In this document: positions 16,309-24,496 of the stretch, in pieces
How positions within the stretch are numbered: the stretch's first letter is position 1
How the letters are laid out: each line of letters starts with the position of its first letter
NCBI GenBank assembly: GCA_002413045.1
Contig: DHWF01000056.1
Coordinates: forward strand, 454-60,754
Direction: 5' to 3'
DNA: 60,301 nucleotides
DNA from: Chloroflexi bacterium UBA5189
GTDB lineage: Bacteria; Chloroflexota; Limnocylindria; Limnocylindrales; CSP1-4
Program-made: the position numbers and the translations under genes
Notes under the pieces: model-generated
Database searches by the model: none
Told to the model about the DNA's origin: nothing
Seen by the model: the letters and a program-made list of their open reading frames with translations, nothing else

Positions 16309-16360
16309 GGTGGTGGTTCTCCGGAATGCATTGGGTTGGTCAGGATGAGAAAGGCCCGGG

Positions 16361-16477
16361 CTAGCGGGCGTGGTCGTCGCCATACGACGGGCGGGAGTCC
16401 GTGCCCCAGATCGCGCCCGCGATGCCAAAGGCGGCCATGATCCCGATCGACAGGACGATTGCGATGAAGGGAGCCAT
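16361..16477 (-). CDS. 38-residue membrane peptide
   Basis: A short gene encoding MAPFIAIVLSIGIMAAFGIA and then 18 more residues ending in DDHAR: one membrane helix with a polar tail. A strong GGAGG precedes ATG 16477 by 6 bases. It is the first gene leftward from the operator region shared with the CGNR regulator. Small helix proteins like this are often stress-induced, but its role is unknown. Confidence 0.6.
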   Translation of the reverse strand: MAPFIAIVLSIGIMAAFGIAGAIWGTDSRPSYGDDHAR

Positions 16478-16500
16478 CCGGCACCTCCGTTTCTCACTCC

Positions 16501-16560
16501 GTAACCCATGTTTTGGGCTTTTCAGGTTACTCGTGAAGATTACCCTCTTGCGCGTAACCT
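16501..16560. promoter_or_regulatory. Operator with GTAACC inverted repeats
   Basis: AGGTTAC at 16524-16530 and GTAACCT at 16554-16560 form a perfect 7-bp inverted repeat, centres 30 bp apart (three helical turns). A further GTAACC sits at 16501-16506. The repeats lie in the 110-bp gap between the divergent CGNR regulator and the 38-residue gene, and the right arm abuts the -35 box, so a repressor here could block transcription. Confidence 0.5.
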
Positions 16561-16575
16561 GTCAAGCGGTATAGA
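16548..16575 (+). promoter_or_regulatory. Promoter of the CGNR regulator gene
   Basis: TTGCGC at 16548-16553 and TATAGA at 16570-16575, 16-bp spacer. Transcription would start near 16582, only about 6 nt before ATG 16588. Confidence 0.5.
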
Positions 16576-16587
16576 GTGGTTAGCACC

Positions 16588-17229
16588 ATGTCGAACATCA
16601 ACCCCGCAGAGCATTCCCACGGCATCGATCTCGAGTCCGCGCTCGACTTCCTGAACACGCTGCACCCCGGTCACGGCCGAACCGATGACCAGCATCAGAC
16701 CGACGAACACCTCGAGCGCCCGACGGACGCCGCGATGTGGTTCCTCGAGCACGACCTCGTCCACCCGGACGCCGGCATCCGCCTCGGCGACACCGACCTG
16801 GCGCGCATCCGCCGCGTCCGGAGCGCCCTCCGCGAGGTGGTCGACTCGGTCGTCGAAAATCGAACGCCCGACGCTGACGCGGTCTACCTGGTCAACGCCG
16901 TCCTCGAGCAGCGTCGCCCGACCCGCCTCGAGCTCGACGGCACCGCACTTCGCATCGGCCACCGCCATGCCGAGACCCCCGTCGACGATGCGCTCGCGCT
17001 CATCGCGGAGGCGATCGTCGAGGAGCTCGCCACCGGCCGGCCCGAGCGCCTCCGCGTCTGCGCGAACGATCGCTGCCGGTGGGCCTTCTTCGACTCCTCA
17101 CCGACGGGCCGCCGCCGCTGGTGCGACATGCGCAGTTGCGGCAACCAGGCCAAGGCCGCCCGCCACCGCGCCCGCCTCAGGGAGGCAGAGCACGGCCCCG
17201 ACCACGCCCACGAGGTCCGCCCGAACTAG
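16588..17229 (+). CDS. ABATE/CGNR zinc-finger regulator
   Basis: A 213-residue putative transcription regulator. The N-terminal two-thirds fit the helical ABATE domain, thought to sense stress, and the C-terminus has the CGNR zinc finger: CANDRCRWAFFDSS, then WCDMRSCGNQAKAARHR, with C-x4-C and C-x4-C ligands and the CGN(Q) signature (here CGNQ rather than CGNR). ATG 16588 is preferred to GTG 16576, which would lie before the predicted transcript start. The inverted repeats just upstream suggest autoregulation together with the two small divergent genes. Confidence 0.85.
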   Translation: MSNINPAEHSHGIDLESALDFLNTLHPGHGRTDDQHQTDEHLERPTDAAMWFLEHDLVHPDAGIRLGDTDLARIRRVRSALREVVDSVVENRTPDADAVYLVNAVLEQRRPTRLELDGTALRIGHRHAETPVDDALALIAEAIVEELATGRPERLRVCANDRCRWAFFDSSPTGRRRWCDMRSCGNQAKAARHRARLREAEHGPDHAHEVRPN

Positions 17230-17924
17230 TCCCGCCCGGCGAACAGCTTCCAGTGCCCCTCGGAGATGACGTCGATCCTGCCGTCGACGACCCTGATCGC
17301 GGTCTCGTCGTCGATCGCGTAGGTCGGATTCGATCTGCGGGCGGCCCAGATCTCCGCGTTGGGCATCGAGTTCTGCGGGGACCGCTCGATATCCACGTGG
17401 GGAAAGATCGAGAAGTCAACCAGCCCCAGCGCCCGATCGTCGGCTACCGGAAGGTTGCTGGCCGGCGCCGGCGGCTCGCGGCAGAACCAGTCGTCGTACG
17501 CCTCGCCGAAGGTGGGGGTCACCACCATGCTCCCGGCGCTCACGCCGACGTAGACCGTCTCGCGCAGCGACGGCAGGAGATCCGCGAGTCCTGATCGGCG
17601 CATCCAGTAGCACAGGTACAGGCTGTCGCCGCCGCTCACCAGGAGAGCATCGGTCTGCTCGAGCATCGGGACCCACGGCTCCCGGTCGAGGCTCGGTAGG
17701 GCGGTGAGCTCCAGCACGCCCATCGACTTCCAACCCAATTCGACCAGCGGGGTGCGAGCCTGGCCAGCGATGAACCGCCACGCATGAGCTGGACCGCCGC
17801 CGCCGTGCAGTGCGGTGGGAATGCACAGGGCGCTGGACTCGGCGATCGGCTTGCCCAGGAGGTCCACCAGGGATTCGGTGATGCTCGCGTTGGTGACGCC
17901 GCCGGACGTGAGCAGAAACTTCAC
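17226..17924 (-). CDS. Peptidase E-like (S51 family) protease
   Basis: A 232-residue cytoplasmic serine peptidase of the S51 family (peptidase E/cyanophycinase fold). The nucleophile elbow GVSAGS places the catalytic serine at about residue 129, and LVSGGDSLYL provides the preceding family motif. Peptidase E cuts Asp-X dipeptides; this branch is less well defined. The GTG at 17924 is chosen because AGGAGG lies 7 bases upstream; the longer frame adds 18 Arg/Ser-rich residues. It converges with the CGNR gene (4-bp overlap). Confidence 0.85.
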   Translation of the reverse strand: MKFLLTSGGVTNASITESLVDLLGKPIAESSALCIPTALHGGGGPAHAWRFIAGQARTPLVELGWKSMGVLELTALPSLDREPWVPMLEQTDALLVSGGDSLYLCYWMRRSGLADLLPSLRETVYVGVSAGSMVVTPTFGEAYDDWFCREPPAPASNLPVADDRALGLVDFSIFPHVDIERSPQNSMPNAEIWAARRSNPTYAIDDETAIRVVDGRIDVISEGHWKLFAGRD

Positions 17925-17943
17925 GCTTTCCCTCCTGGACGAG

Positions 17944-18306
17944 TCACGCAGCGAGATCGATCTGCGCGCGGATGGCACCAGCGACCTGCATTGACGCCAC
18001 TTGTTCCCGGGATCTCACCTTGATGTGCCGGATGCGCTTGCCCGTGCCCTCGATCAGGCCATCCGGGTTCGGGAGGAGTGCGCCACCGGCGAGCTGGAGG
18101 TTGACCCAGCCGGCGTGCGGGATGAGCGCGAAGAGGAGGTCGCGCATCTTCATGCTCCGCCCGAACGCGAGCAGCCCGTTGCCCGGGTCGTACTCGACGA
18201 CGACGTCCGGCAGCTCATGGCGAATCGCCGTCTCGAGCGACCGCGCCGCCGCCTGCACCTCTGGCGTATGACTGGCAAGGTTCTCGTCCCAGGTGGCGAA
18301 CTTCAT
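17944..18306 (-). CDS. DUF1801-family protein
   Basis: A 120-residue protein with the DUF1801/YdhG-like fold: an N-terminal helix pair (VQAAARSLETAIRHELPD), then strands around HAGWVNLQLAGGALLPNP and a C-terminal RHIKV element with a final helix. These small proteins have no settled function. ATG 18306 overlaps the leuS stop in ATGA, so it is translated together with leuS. Confidence 0.75.
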   Translation of the reverse strand: MKFATWDENLASHTPEVQAAARSLETAIRHELPDVVVEYDPGNGLLAFGRSMKMRDLLFALIPHAGWVNLQLAGGALLPNPDGLIEGTGKRIRHIKVRSREQVASMQVAGAIRAQIDLAA

Positions 18307-20864
18307 TCCCGGATGACAACGTTCACGAGCCGCCCGCCGCCGGCCTGGATGACGCGGTCGGGGGCGCGGCCGGCGAGGATCGCCTGGACCTTCGCGGAGG
18401 CCAGCGCGGCGCGCTCGATCGCGGCCGCGTCCGCATTCGCCGGCACGACCACGCGGTCGCGGACCTTGCCGTTGACCTGGACCGGGATCTCGCGCGTCGA
18501 CTCGGCGACGGCCGATTGATCGACCGTCGGCCAGCGCTGCAGGTGCACCGTCGACCAGGCCTCGCCGCGCACGTCGGCACGGCGGGACCACAGCTCCTCG
18601 GTGATGTGCGGCGCCGCGGGCGCCAGCATGAGGAGCAGCAGGCGCATCGCCTCGTCCCACTCGGGGCCGCCGGCGACCACCGAGCCGCGGTAGCGGAACA
18701 GCGTGTTCGACAGCTCCATCAGCTTCGCGACCATCGTGTTGAAGTGGAAGCTCTCGTAGTCTGCGGTCACGTCACGCAGCGTCTTGTGCGCCGCGGCGCG
18801 CAACGAGGCTCGCGCGACAGCTTCGTCCTGGCCGTCGGGCAGCGTGCCGGCGTCGGGATCGCCCGGCTCCTTGTACGTCGGGTCCAGGGCCAGCGCCCAG
18901 ACGCGGTTCAGGAACCGGTGGACGCCGCCGATGCCGGTCGGGCTCCAGGGCCCGCCCTGGTCCCACGGGCCCATGAACATCAGGAACAGCCGGACCGTGT
19001 CGGCGCCGTATTTCGCGATCAGCTCGTCGGGATCCTGGACGTTGCCGCGCGACTTCGACATCCGTTCGCCGTCGGCGCCCAGGATCTGGCCCTGGTTGAA
19101 GACGCGCTTCCAGGGCTCGTTCTGCTGGACCATGCCGAGGTCGCGCAGCATCTTGGTGAACTCGCGGGCATAGAGCAGGTGCATGACCGCGTGCTCGGCG
19201 CCGCCGGTGTACTGCTCGACCGGCGTCCAGCCCTCGACCAGGTCGTGGTCGAGCGGGCCGTCCTGCTTCCGCGGCGACAGGTAGCGATACCAGTACCAGG
19301 ACGAGTCCATGAACGTGTCCATCGTGTCCGTCTCGCGTCGCGCCGGCTCGCCGTCGATCGGGCAGGGGACGTTCAGGAACGTCTCGTCGCGTGTCAGCGG
19401 GTTGACGCCGCTGCCCTCGTAGTCGACGTTGTTCGGTAGGCGGACGGGCAGGTCCGCCTCGGGGACGGGCACCGCGCCATGGGTCGGGCAGTAGATGATC
19501 GGGATCGGCGTGCCCCAGTAGCGCTGCCGGCTGATCAGCCAGTCGCGCAGCCGATAGGTGATCGCGGCCTTGCCCTTGCCCTGGGCCTGGAGAGCGGCCA
19601 CGATGCGGCGCCCGCCCTCGTCGGCCGCCAGGCCCGTCTGCTCGCCGCTGTTGACCAGGACCTCGTCATCCGAGTGCGCGATGTACGCGCCGGCGCCGTC
19701 GAGCTCGCCCGACTCCTCGCCGCGCCGAGCCACGACCCGCCGGATCGCCAGCCCGAACTTCCGCGCGAAGGCATAGTCGCGCTCGTCATGGGCCGGGACG
19801 GCCATGATCGCGCCGGTGCCGTAGCCGCCCAGGACGTAATCGGCGACGAAGATCGGGATCCGCTCGCCATTGACCGGGTTGATCGCCTCCGCGCCGATCA
19901 GGACGCCGGTCTTCTCGCGATCCGTCGAAAGCCGCTCGATCTCGGTCTGTGTCCCGGCCTTCGTGACATACGCCTCGACCGCCTTCCGGCGTTCTGGCGC
20001 AGTCAGCGCGCCGACCAGCGGGTGCTCCGGCGCGAGGACCATGAACGTCGCGCCGTACAGCGTGTCCGGCCGGGTGGTGAACACGGTCAGCGGTTCGCCG
20101 CCGGCGTGATGCGGCGATGGCGCGGTCTCGAAGACCACCTGGGCGCCCTCCGACCGGCCGATCCAGTTCGTCTGCATGATCCGGACGGGATCCGGAAACT
20201 GGATCTGCGAGAAGTCGAGCAGCTCGTCGGCGTACTTCGTGACGCGCAGGTACCACTGGTCCAGGTCGCGCTTCTCGACCTTCGCGCCGCACCGCCAGCA
20301 GTGCCGGTCGACGCCCTCGACCTGCTCGCGGGCGAGCGTCCCGTCGTTCGGGCACCAGTCGACCGGCGACTTCGCCCGATAGGCCAGCCCGGCCTTCAGG
20401 AACTGCAGGAAGAACCACTGGTTCCAGCGGTAGTAGTCCGGGTCGGCGGTGACGACCTCGGCGTCCCAGTCGAAGCGGGCGCCCATCGTCCGGAACTGGC
20501 GCCGCATGTTGTCGATGTTGGACATCGTCCAGTCGCGCGGGTTGATGTTGTTCTTGATCGCGGCGTTCTCGGCCGGCAGGCCGAAGGCATCAAACCCGAT
20601 CGGCAGGAACACGTTCTTGCCGTGCATGACCTGGAACCGCGCGATCGCGTCGGTCGGCGTGACGATGTACCAGTGCCCGATATGCAGGTCGCCCGACGGA
20701 TACGGGTACATGGTCAGCAGGTAGTACGGCGGCCGGCCCGACTCGTCGAACTTCGTCCGATGCAGCCCGAGCTCCTCCCAGCGCGCCTGCCAGCGCGGCT
20801 CGATCGACACGGGGTCATACCGCTCGATCCGGGTTCGCTCGTTCGATTCCGGGGCCTGGGTCAT
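18303..20864 (-). CDS. leuS: Leucyl-tRNA synthetase
   Basis: An 853-residue class I synthetase that charges tRNA-Leu. HIGH is at 61-64 (PYPSGDLHIGHW), the zinc-binding insert has CPNDG and CWRCG, the editing domain carries the TTRPDTL motif, and RMSKS (the KMSKS loop) is at about 600. Length and domains agree with bacterial LeuS. The leader between tRNA-Ala and the start contains strong hairpins that could regulate expression. Confidence 0.97.
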   Translation of the reverse strand: MTQAPESNERTRIERYDPVSIEPRWQARWEELGLHRTKFDESGRPPYYLLTMYPYPSGDLHIGHWYIVTPTDAIARFQVMHGKNVFLPIGFDAFGLPAENAAIKNNINPRDWTMSNIDNMRRQFRTMGARFDWDAEVVTADPDYYRWNQWFFLQFLKAGLAYRAKSPVDWCPNDGTLAREQVEGVDRHCWRCGAKVEKRDLDQWYLRVTKYADELLDFSQIQFPDPVRIMQTNWIGRSEGAQVVFETAPSPHHAGGEPLTVFTTRPDTLYGATFMVLAPEHPLVGALTAPERRKAVEAYVTKAGTQTEIERLSTDREKTGVLIGAEAINPVNGERIPIFVADYVLGGYGTGAIMAVPAHDERDYAFARKFGLAIRRVVARRGEESGELDGAGAYIAHSDDEVLVNSGEQTGLAADEGGRRIVAALQAQGKGKAAITYRLRDWLISRQRYWGTPIPIIYCPTHGAVPVPEADLPVRLPNNVDYEGSGVNPLTRDETFLNVPCPIDGEPARRETDTMDTFMDSSWYWYRYLSPRKQDGPLDHDLVEGWTPVEQYTGGAEHAVMHLLYAREFTKMLRDLGMVQQNEPWKRVFNQGQILGADGERMSKSRGNVQDPDELIAKYGADTVRLFLMFMGPWDQGGPWSPTGIGGVHRFLNRVWALALDPTYKEPGDPDAGTLPDGQDEAVARASLRAAAHKTLRDVTADYESFHFNTMVAKLMELSNTLFRYRGSVVAGGPEWDEAMRLLLLMLAPAAPHITEELWSRRADVRGEAWSTVHLQRWPTVDQSAVAESTREIPVQVNGKVRDRVVVPANADAAAIERAALASAKVQAILAGRAPDRVIQAGGGRLVNVVIRE

Positions 20865-20894
20865 GGGTCGGGGCTCCTGGTGGCATCACGGGGT

Positions 20895-20927
20895 AACAAA
20901 AACCCCTCGCCGCCGCGGGCAAGGGGT
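20895..20927 (-). terminator. Intrinsic terminator between tRNA-Ala and leuS
   Basis: Read on the minus strand, ACCCCT pairs with AGGGGT across a GC-rich loop and is followed by TTTTTGTT. It would end the tRNA-Ala transcript or attenuate leuS. The same AGGGGT arm can also pair with ACCCC just downstream (about 20888-20892), an alternative fold that would disrupt the terminator. Confidence 0.6.
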
Positions 20928-20930
20928 CAA

Positions 20931-20963
20931 GGATAGCCAGCCACGTTCGTGGCTCGGCTATCC
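20931..20963 (-). repeat. Long hairpin in the leuS leader
   Basis: GGATAGCC (20931-20938) pairs with GGCTATCC (20956-20963), and inside it AGCCAC pairs with GTGGCT around a 4-nt loop, leaving one unpaired base. The hairpin lies directly upstream of the terminator in the minus-strand transcript. Confidence 0.6.
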
Positions 20964-20993
20964 GCCGGTAAGGGAGAGGGCCGTATTCGGGGT

Positions 20994-21069
20994 TGGTGGA
21001 GCTACGGGGGTTCGAACCCCGGACCTTCTGAATGCCATTCAGACGCTCTCCCAGCTGAGCTATAGCCCC
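20994..21069 (-). tRNA. tRNA-Ala (anticodon GGC)
   Basis: A 76-nt cloverleaf on the minus strand. The acceptor GGGGCTA pairs with TAGCTCC, A73 and an encoded CCA follow. The D-arm TAGCTCAGCTGGGAGAG region, the anticodon loop ATGGCAT between TCTGA and TCAGA, and GGTTCGAACCC in the T-arm are all present. It reads alanine GCC/GCU codons. Confidence 0.97.
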
Positions 21070-21082
21070 ATCCGGAGCGCGG

Positions 21083-21088
21083 AGTATA
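21083..21088 (-). promoter_or_regulatory. -10 box of tRNA-Ala(GGC)
   Basis: On the minus strand TATACT ends 13 bp before the tRNA 5' end, the right distance for a tRNA promoter. No clear -35 box. Confidence 0.5.
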
Positions 21089-21221
21089 CCGGGCCAATCA
21101 CAAGTACTAGTCGAAGGTGCAGGTGTGCAACGGCGGGACCCGGGGTATTCTCCCGGCGCGGGTTGCCCCCAGGGACGGCCCGAGCCACGCACGCAAGAGC
21201 GCGGGGGTCCAGGACCGACAT

Positions 21222-23081
21222 ATGTCGCTGCTCGAACGGCAGCTGAAGGCACAGCAGGCCGAGATCCAGCGGGCCGAGCCGCCGCCCGCCGAAACGGTGG
21301 AGGCGCCCCCGGGCACGCTTGTGCCCGCGATCATCCCGCCCGTCGCCGCGAAGTCGGCCGTCCCGCGCAACACCGTGCGCGAAGAGATGCTTCACGACAT
21401 CCGCATCCGGATGCAGGGCGAGGTCATCAACGCCTTCGACACGCTCCTCGACGGCACGTCCACCGATACCCGAAGCAAGATCGAAGGCATCGTCGACCGG
21501 GTCATCGAGGCCAATAACTTCGCGGTCACCCGCGACGAGCGGATGAAGCTCGTCGAGGAGATGCTCAACGAGATCACCGGCTTCGGCCCGCTCGAGCCGC
21601 TGCTGAACGACCCGACCATCACCGAGGTCATGGTCAACGGCCCGGACCACATCTACATCGAGCGCAAGGGCAAGATCATCCGGGTCGACTCCTTCTTCCT
21701 GAACGAGGAGCACGTCCTCCGGATCATCGATCGGATCATCACCCCGCTCGGCCGTCGCATCGACGAGACGAGCCCGCGCGTCGACGCCCGCCTGCCCGAC
21801 GGCTCTCGCGTCAACGCGATCATCGCGCCGCTGTCGCTGATCGGGCCCGTGATCACGGTCCGCAAGTTCTCGAAGACGCCGTACACCGTCGACAACCTGA
21901 TCTCGTTCGGCACGGCAACGCCCGAGATGTTCGAGTTCCTGCGCGCGTGCATCGAGGCCCGCCTGAACGTCTTCGTGTCCGGTGGGACCGGCTCCGGCAA
22001 GACGACCTTCCTGAACGTGCTTTCGTCGTTCATCCCGAATGACGAACGCATCGTGACCATCGAGGACGCGGCCGAGCTCCAGCTCCGCCAGGAGCACGTG
22101 ATCACGCTGGAGGCGCGGCCCGCGAACATCGAGGGTGAGGGCGAGGTCACGATCCGGGATCTGCTGCGCAACGCGATGCACATGCGGCCGGACCGGATCA
22201 TCGTCGGCGAGTGTCGCGCCGGCGAGGCGCTGGACATGCTGTCGGCCATGACCACCGGCCAGGACGGGTCGCTCTCGACCGGCCACGCCAACACGCCGAA
22301 GGACATGCTCCGACGCCTCGAGACGATGGTCCTGATGACCGGCTACGAGCTGCCGCTGCGCGCGATCCGCGAGCAGATCGCCTCTGGCGTCGACCTCCTC
22401 GTCCACACCGGGCGCCTCAAGGACGGCTCGCGCAAGGTGACCAACATCACCGAGGTCTACGGGATCGAGGACGACGAGATCCTGACCCAGGACATCTTCA
22501 CCTACGTCCAGACCGGCATCGTCGACAACAAGATCCAGGGTGAGCTGAAGCCGACCGGCATCCGCCCGACGTTCATGGCCCAGTTCGCCCGCACCGGGGT
22601 CACGCTGCCGCCGGGCGAGTTCGGGATCCCACCGGAGGACCCGGCCAACCCGGTCCGCGTCCAGAAGGGCCGCTTCGGGCTCAAGGACGCCTCCGAGACG
22701 TCCGACGCGTCGGTCGTGAAGCTCGGCCTCGGTCGTGCCGTGAAGGCCGGCGGCATGGTCTACATCTCGGCCATCGGTCCGATCGATCCGGAATCCAAGC
22801 GGGTCGTCCGCGGCGGCATCAAGGAGCACGCCCGGCAGTGCCTCATCAACCTGACGGCGCGGCTCGCGGAGGCGGGCACCTCGATCGAGCATGTCGTCTG
22901 GGCGAACTGGTCCCTGCGCGAGCCGTCCGACTTCGAGATCTTCAACGAGGAGTGGGTCAAGGTCTTCCCCGCCGACGGACCCGTCGGCCAGGCGACCGTC
23001 CTGCCACCGCTCCAGCGCCGGGCGGGATTCCGCTGCGTGCTCGGCGTGATCGCCGAGCTGCCCGCCCCGACCGGCGGCTGA
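21222..23081 (+). CDS. CpaF/TadA-type secretion ATPase fused to a C-terminal RidA domain
   Basis: A 619-residue protein. Residues about 45-455 are a complete CpaF-type type II/IV secretion ATPase: EVMVNGPDHIYIERKGKI in the N-terminal domain, Walker A GGTGSGKTT (about 253-261), and a Walker B/His-box region IIVGECRAGEALDMLSAM, then STGHANTPKDML. After a linker, residues about 500-619 are a RidA/YjgF/UK114 domain: GRAVKAGGMVYISAIGPIDP, the VRGGIKEHARQCLINL helix, SIEHVVWANWSLREP, and an arginine in GFRCVLGV at the place of the substrate-binding Arg. The reading frame is continuous with even codon use. No tad or pilus genes flank it. ATG 21222 is chosen over GTG/ATG further upstream because the family begins here. 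The ATPase would power a pilus or secretion machine; what RidA adds is unknown. Confidence 0.85.
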   Translation: MSLLERQLKAQQAEIQRAEPPPAETVEAPPGTLVPAIIPPVAAKSAVPRNTVREEMLHDIRIRMQGEVINAFDTLLDGTSTDTRSKIEGIVDRVIEANNFAVTRDERMKLVEEMLNEITGFGPLEPLLNDPTITEVMVNGPDHIYIERKGKIIRVDSFFLNEEHVLRIIDRIITPLGRRIDETSPRVDARLPDGSRVNAIIAPLSLIGPVITVRKFSKTPYTVDNLISFGTATPEMFEFLRACIEARLNVFVSGGTGSGKTTFLNVLSSFIPNDERIVTIEDAAELQLRQEHVITLEARPANIEGEGEVTIRDLLRNAMHMRPDRIIVGECRAGEALDMLSAMTTGQDGSLSTGHANTPKDMLRRLETMVLMTGYELPLRAIREQIASGVDLLVHTGRLKDGSRKVTNITEVYGIEDDEILTQDIFTYVQTGIVDNKIQGELKPTGIRPTFMAQFARTGVTLPPGEFGIPPEDPANPVRVQKGRFGLKDASETSDASVVKLGLGRAVKAGGMVYISAIGPIDPESKRVVRGGIKEHARQCLINLTARLAEAGTSIEHVVWANWSLREPSDFEIFNEEWVKVFPADGPVGQATVLPPLQRRAGFRCVLGVIAELPAPTGG

Positions 23082-23097
23082 CCCCAAGGAATCAGGA

Positions 23098-23124
23098 GGC
23101 CGGCCAGGCGATGCCCGGCCGGCC
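23098..23124. terminator. Hairpin between convergent genes
   Basis: GGCCGGCC at 23098-23105 pairs with GGCCGGCC at 23117-23124, extended inward by GG/CC. It lies between the stops of the CpaF-RidA gene and the DUF4383 gene and could serve both. No T-tract. Confidence 0.45.
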
Positions 23125-23145
23125 AGTTCGAGCGAGGGGAGCTCG

Positions 23146-23565
23146 CTAGCGCGAGGCCATCGACATGCCGCCCGGCTTCCAGGCGGCGTACAGGGCCCAT
23201 GCGCCCACGACGAGGTGGAGCAGGTCGTCGGCCGGGAACTCGAGGTTCGCGAGGCCGAACGTGTTCGGCGCCGTGTTGCCGGCGACGATGACGCCGTACA
23301 CCGCGAAGAACAGGGCCACGATCCCGAGCAGGATCACGATCCAGCGGTAGTACGGCGCGAACATCGTGTTGAGCCCAGGGACGAACACGATTGCCAGGGC
23401 GATGACGCCAAGCCCGATGTGGGCGTAGTTCTCGCCGTTGTCCAGCCAGAAGGCCGGTGTTGCGGTAGCGCTATTGAGCGCGAATAGGCCGATGATTCCG
23501 AGCAGGAGCAGGACCACCCCGCCGTAGGTCAGGAACCCCTTGGGGGTGAAGATGCTGGACATCAT
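23146..23565 (-). CDS. DUF4383-like four-helix membrane protein
   Basis: A 139-residue protein with four membrane helices (about 13-30, 47-66, 72-95, 108-128). The pattern of helices with NGENYAHIGLGVIALA and DDLLHLVVGAWALYAAW fits the DUF4383 family, whose role is unknown. ATG 23565 (or 23562) has GGAGA upstream. It diverges from the next membrane protein gene. Confidence 0.7.
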   Translation of the reverse strand: MMSSIFTPKGFLTYGGVVLLLLGIIGLFALNSATATPAFWLDNGENYAHIGLGVIALAIVFVPGLNTMFAPYYRWIVILLGIVALFFAVYGVIVAGNTAPNTFGLANLEFPADDLLHLVVGAWALYAAWKPGGMSMASR

Positions 23566-23757
23566 GGGGACGTCTCCGTAGCGGGAAATGGACGGGACGG
23601 AACGTCAGCTGTCGGGAGTCGGAGCCACGCTCGCGTCCGGGCAATGCCGCCGCTGGCGACAATGGGACGAGCAGCGATCCAGTCTCTCCTCATGGGCCAG
23701 CCGCTTGGGCGCGGCGTTTTCGTGCCCGTTGGCGCCCATCTTGCACGCGTCGTCAAG

Positions 23758-23763
23758 TAGGAT
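23758..23763 (+). promoter_or_regulatory. Possible -10 box of the membrane protein gene at 23771
   Basis: TAGGAT lies 7 bp before GTG 23771, which would make the message leaderless. No convincing -35 box. Confidence 0.35.
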
Positions 23764-23770
23764 CGTTGCC

Positions 23771-24475
23771 GTGCACGCTCACGCGGTGCTGATGCTGGCG
23801 GCGACGGCGCTCGTCGGGCTGTTCGTCGTGATCGTCGTCGCGGTCACGATCCTCCAGCGCCGCGGCCGCCTCGGCGAGCCGGGACGCACCGTGCCGTTCG
23901 CGACGTATGGGCCCGTGATCGCTGCCGCGTGCTCCGGCGGCGCGGCCGCCGTCCACCTGTTCGTGGTCGGCGAACATGCCTCGCTGACCGTCGCGGAAGG
24001 CTCGCCGAACGCGGTTGCGTTCCTGTGCTCGATCGGGGCGGGCACGACCCACTTCTCAGGCGCGGATCCGTCCCTCGCTGGCTTCCTGCCGCTCGGCGTG
24101 CTGTCGATCGGGGCAATCGGTGCCCAGGGCGCGTTCGCGGTGCCGCGCGTCTGGCGCCATCGGCGCCTGCTGCTCCTCGGGCTCGCGGTCACGGCCATCG
24201 CGCTGGCGGTCGCGATCGCGACCCGGGTCCTCGCCGCGGTGGCCGCGACGACGGCCGGCGGCGCGCAGCCGGTCGCCTACACGGACGCGCTCGCGATCGT
24301 GTTCGACCTGGGCCTCCTCGTCGTGATCGGCCTGCTGGCGTTCGGACGGCCGCGCGCGCTCGTGGCGCGACTGCGGGTCTCCGCGATCGACGCATGGGTC
24401 GGCACGGGGCTGGGCGTCGGCGCCGTGGCCGTGTTCACGGTCGCCGGGTTCCTCCTCGCGCACGCCACGCACTGA
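23771..24475 (+). CDS. Polytopic membrane protein of unknown function
   Basis: A 234-residue protein with about six membrane helices and His residues in the loops (HAHAV at the N-terminus, VHLFVVGEH, GTTHFSGADP). Conserved-looking histidines in or near helices could bind a metal or heme, but I recognise no family. GTG 23771 is chosen because the first helix starts directly after it and a -10 box lies 7 bp upstream; the open frame further upstream is not hydrophobic and looks random. Confidence 0.6.
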   Translation: MHAHAVLMLAATALVGLFVVIVVAVTILQRRGRLGEPGRTVPFATYGPVIAAACSGGAAAVHLFVVGEHASLTVAEGSPNAVAFLCSIGAGTTHFSGADPSLAGFLPLGVLSIGAIGAQGAFAVPRVWRHRRLLLLGLAVTAIALAVAIATRVLAAVAATTAGGAQPVAYTDALAIVFDLGLLVVIGLLAFGRPRALVARLRVSAIDAWVGTGLGVGAVAVFTVAGFLLAHATH

Positions 24476-24496
24476 CCCGGGGAGGCTGTCCGCGCG

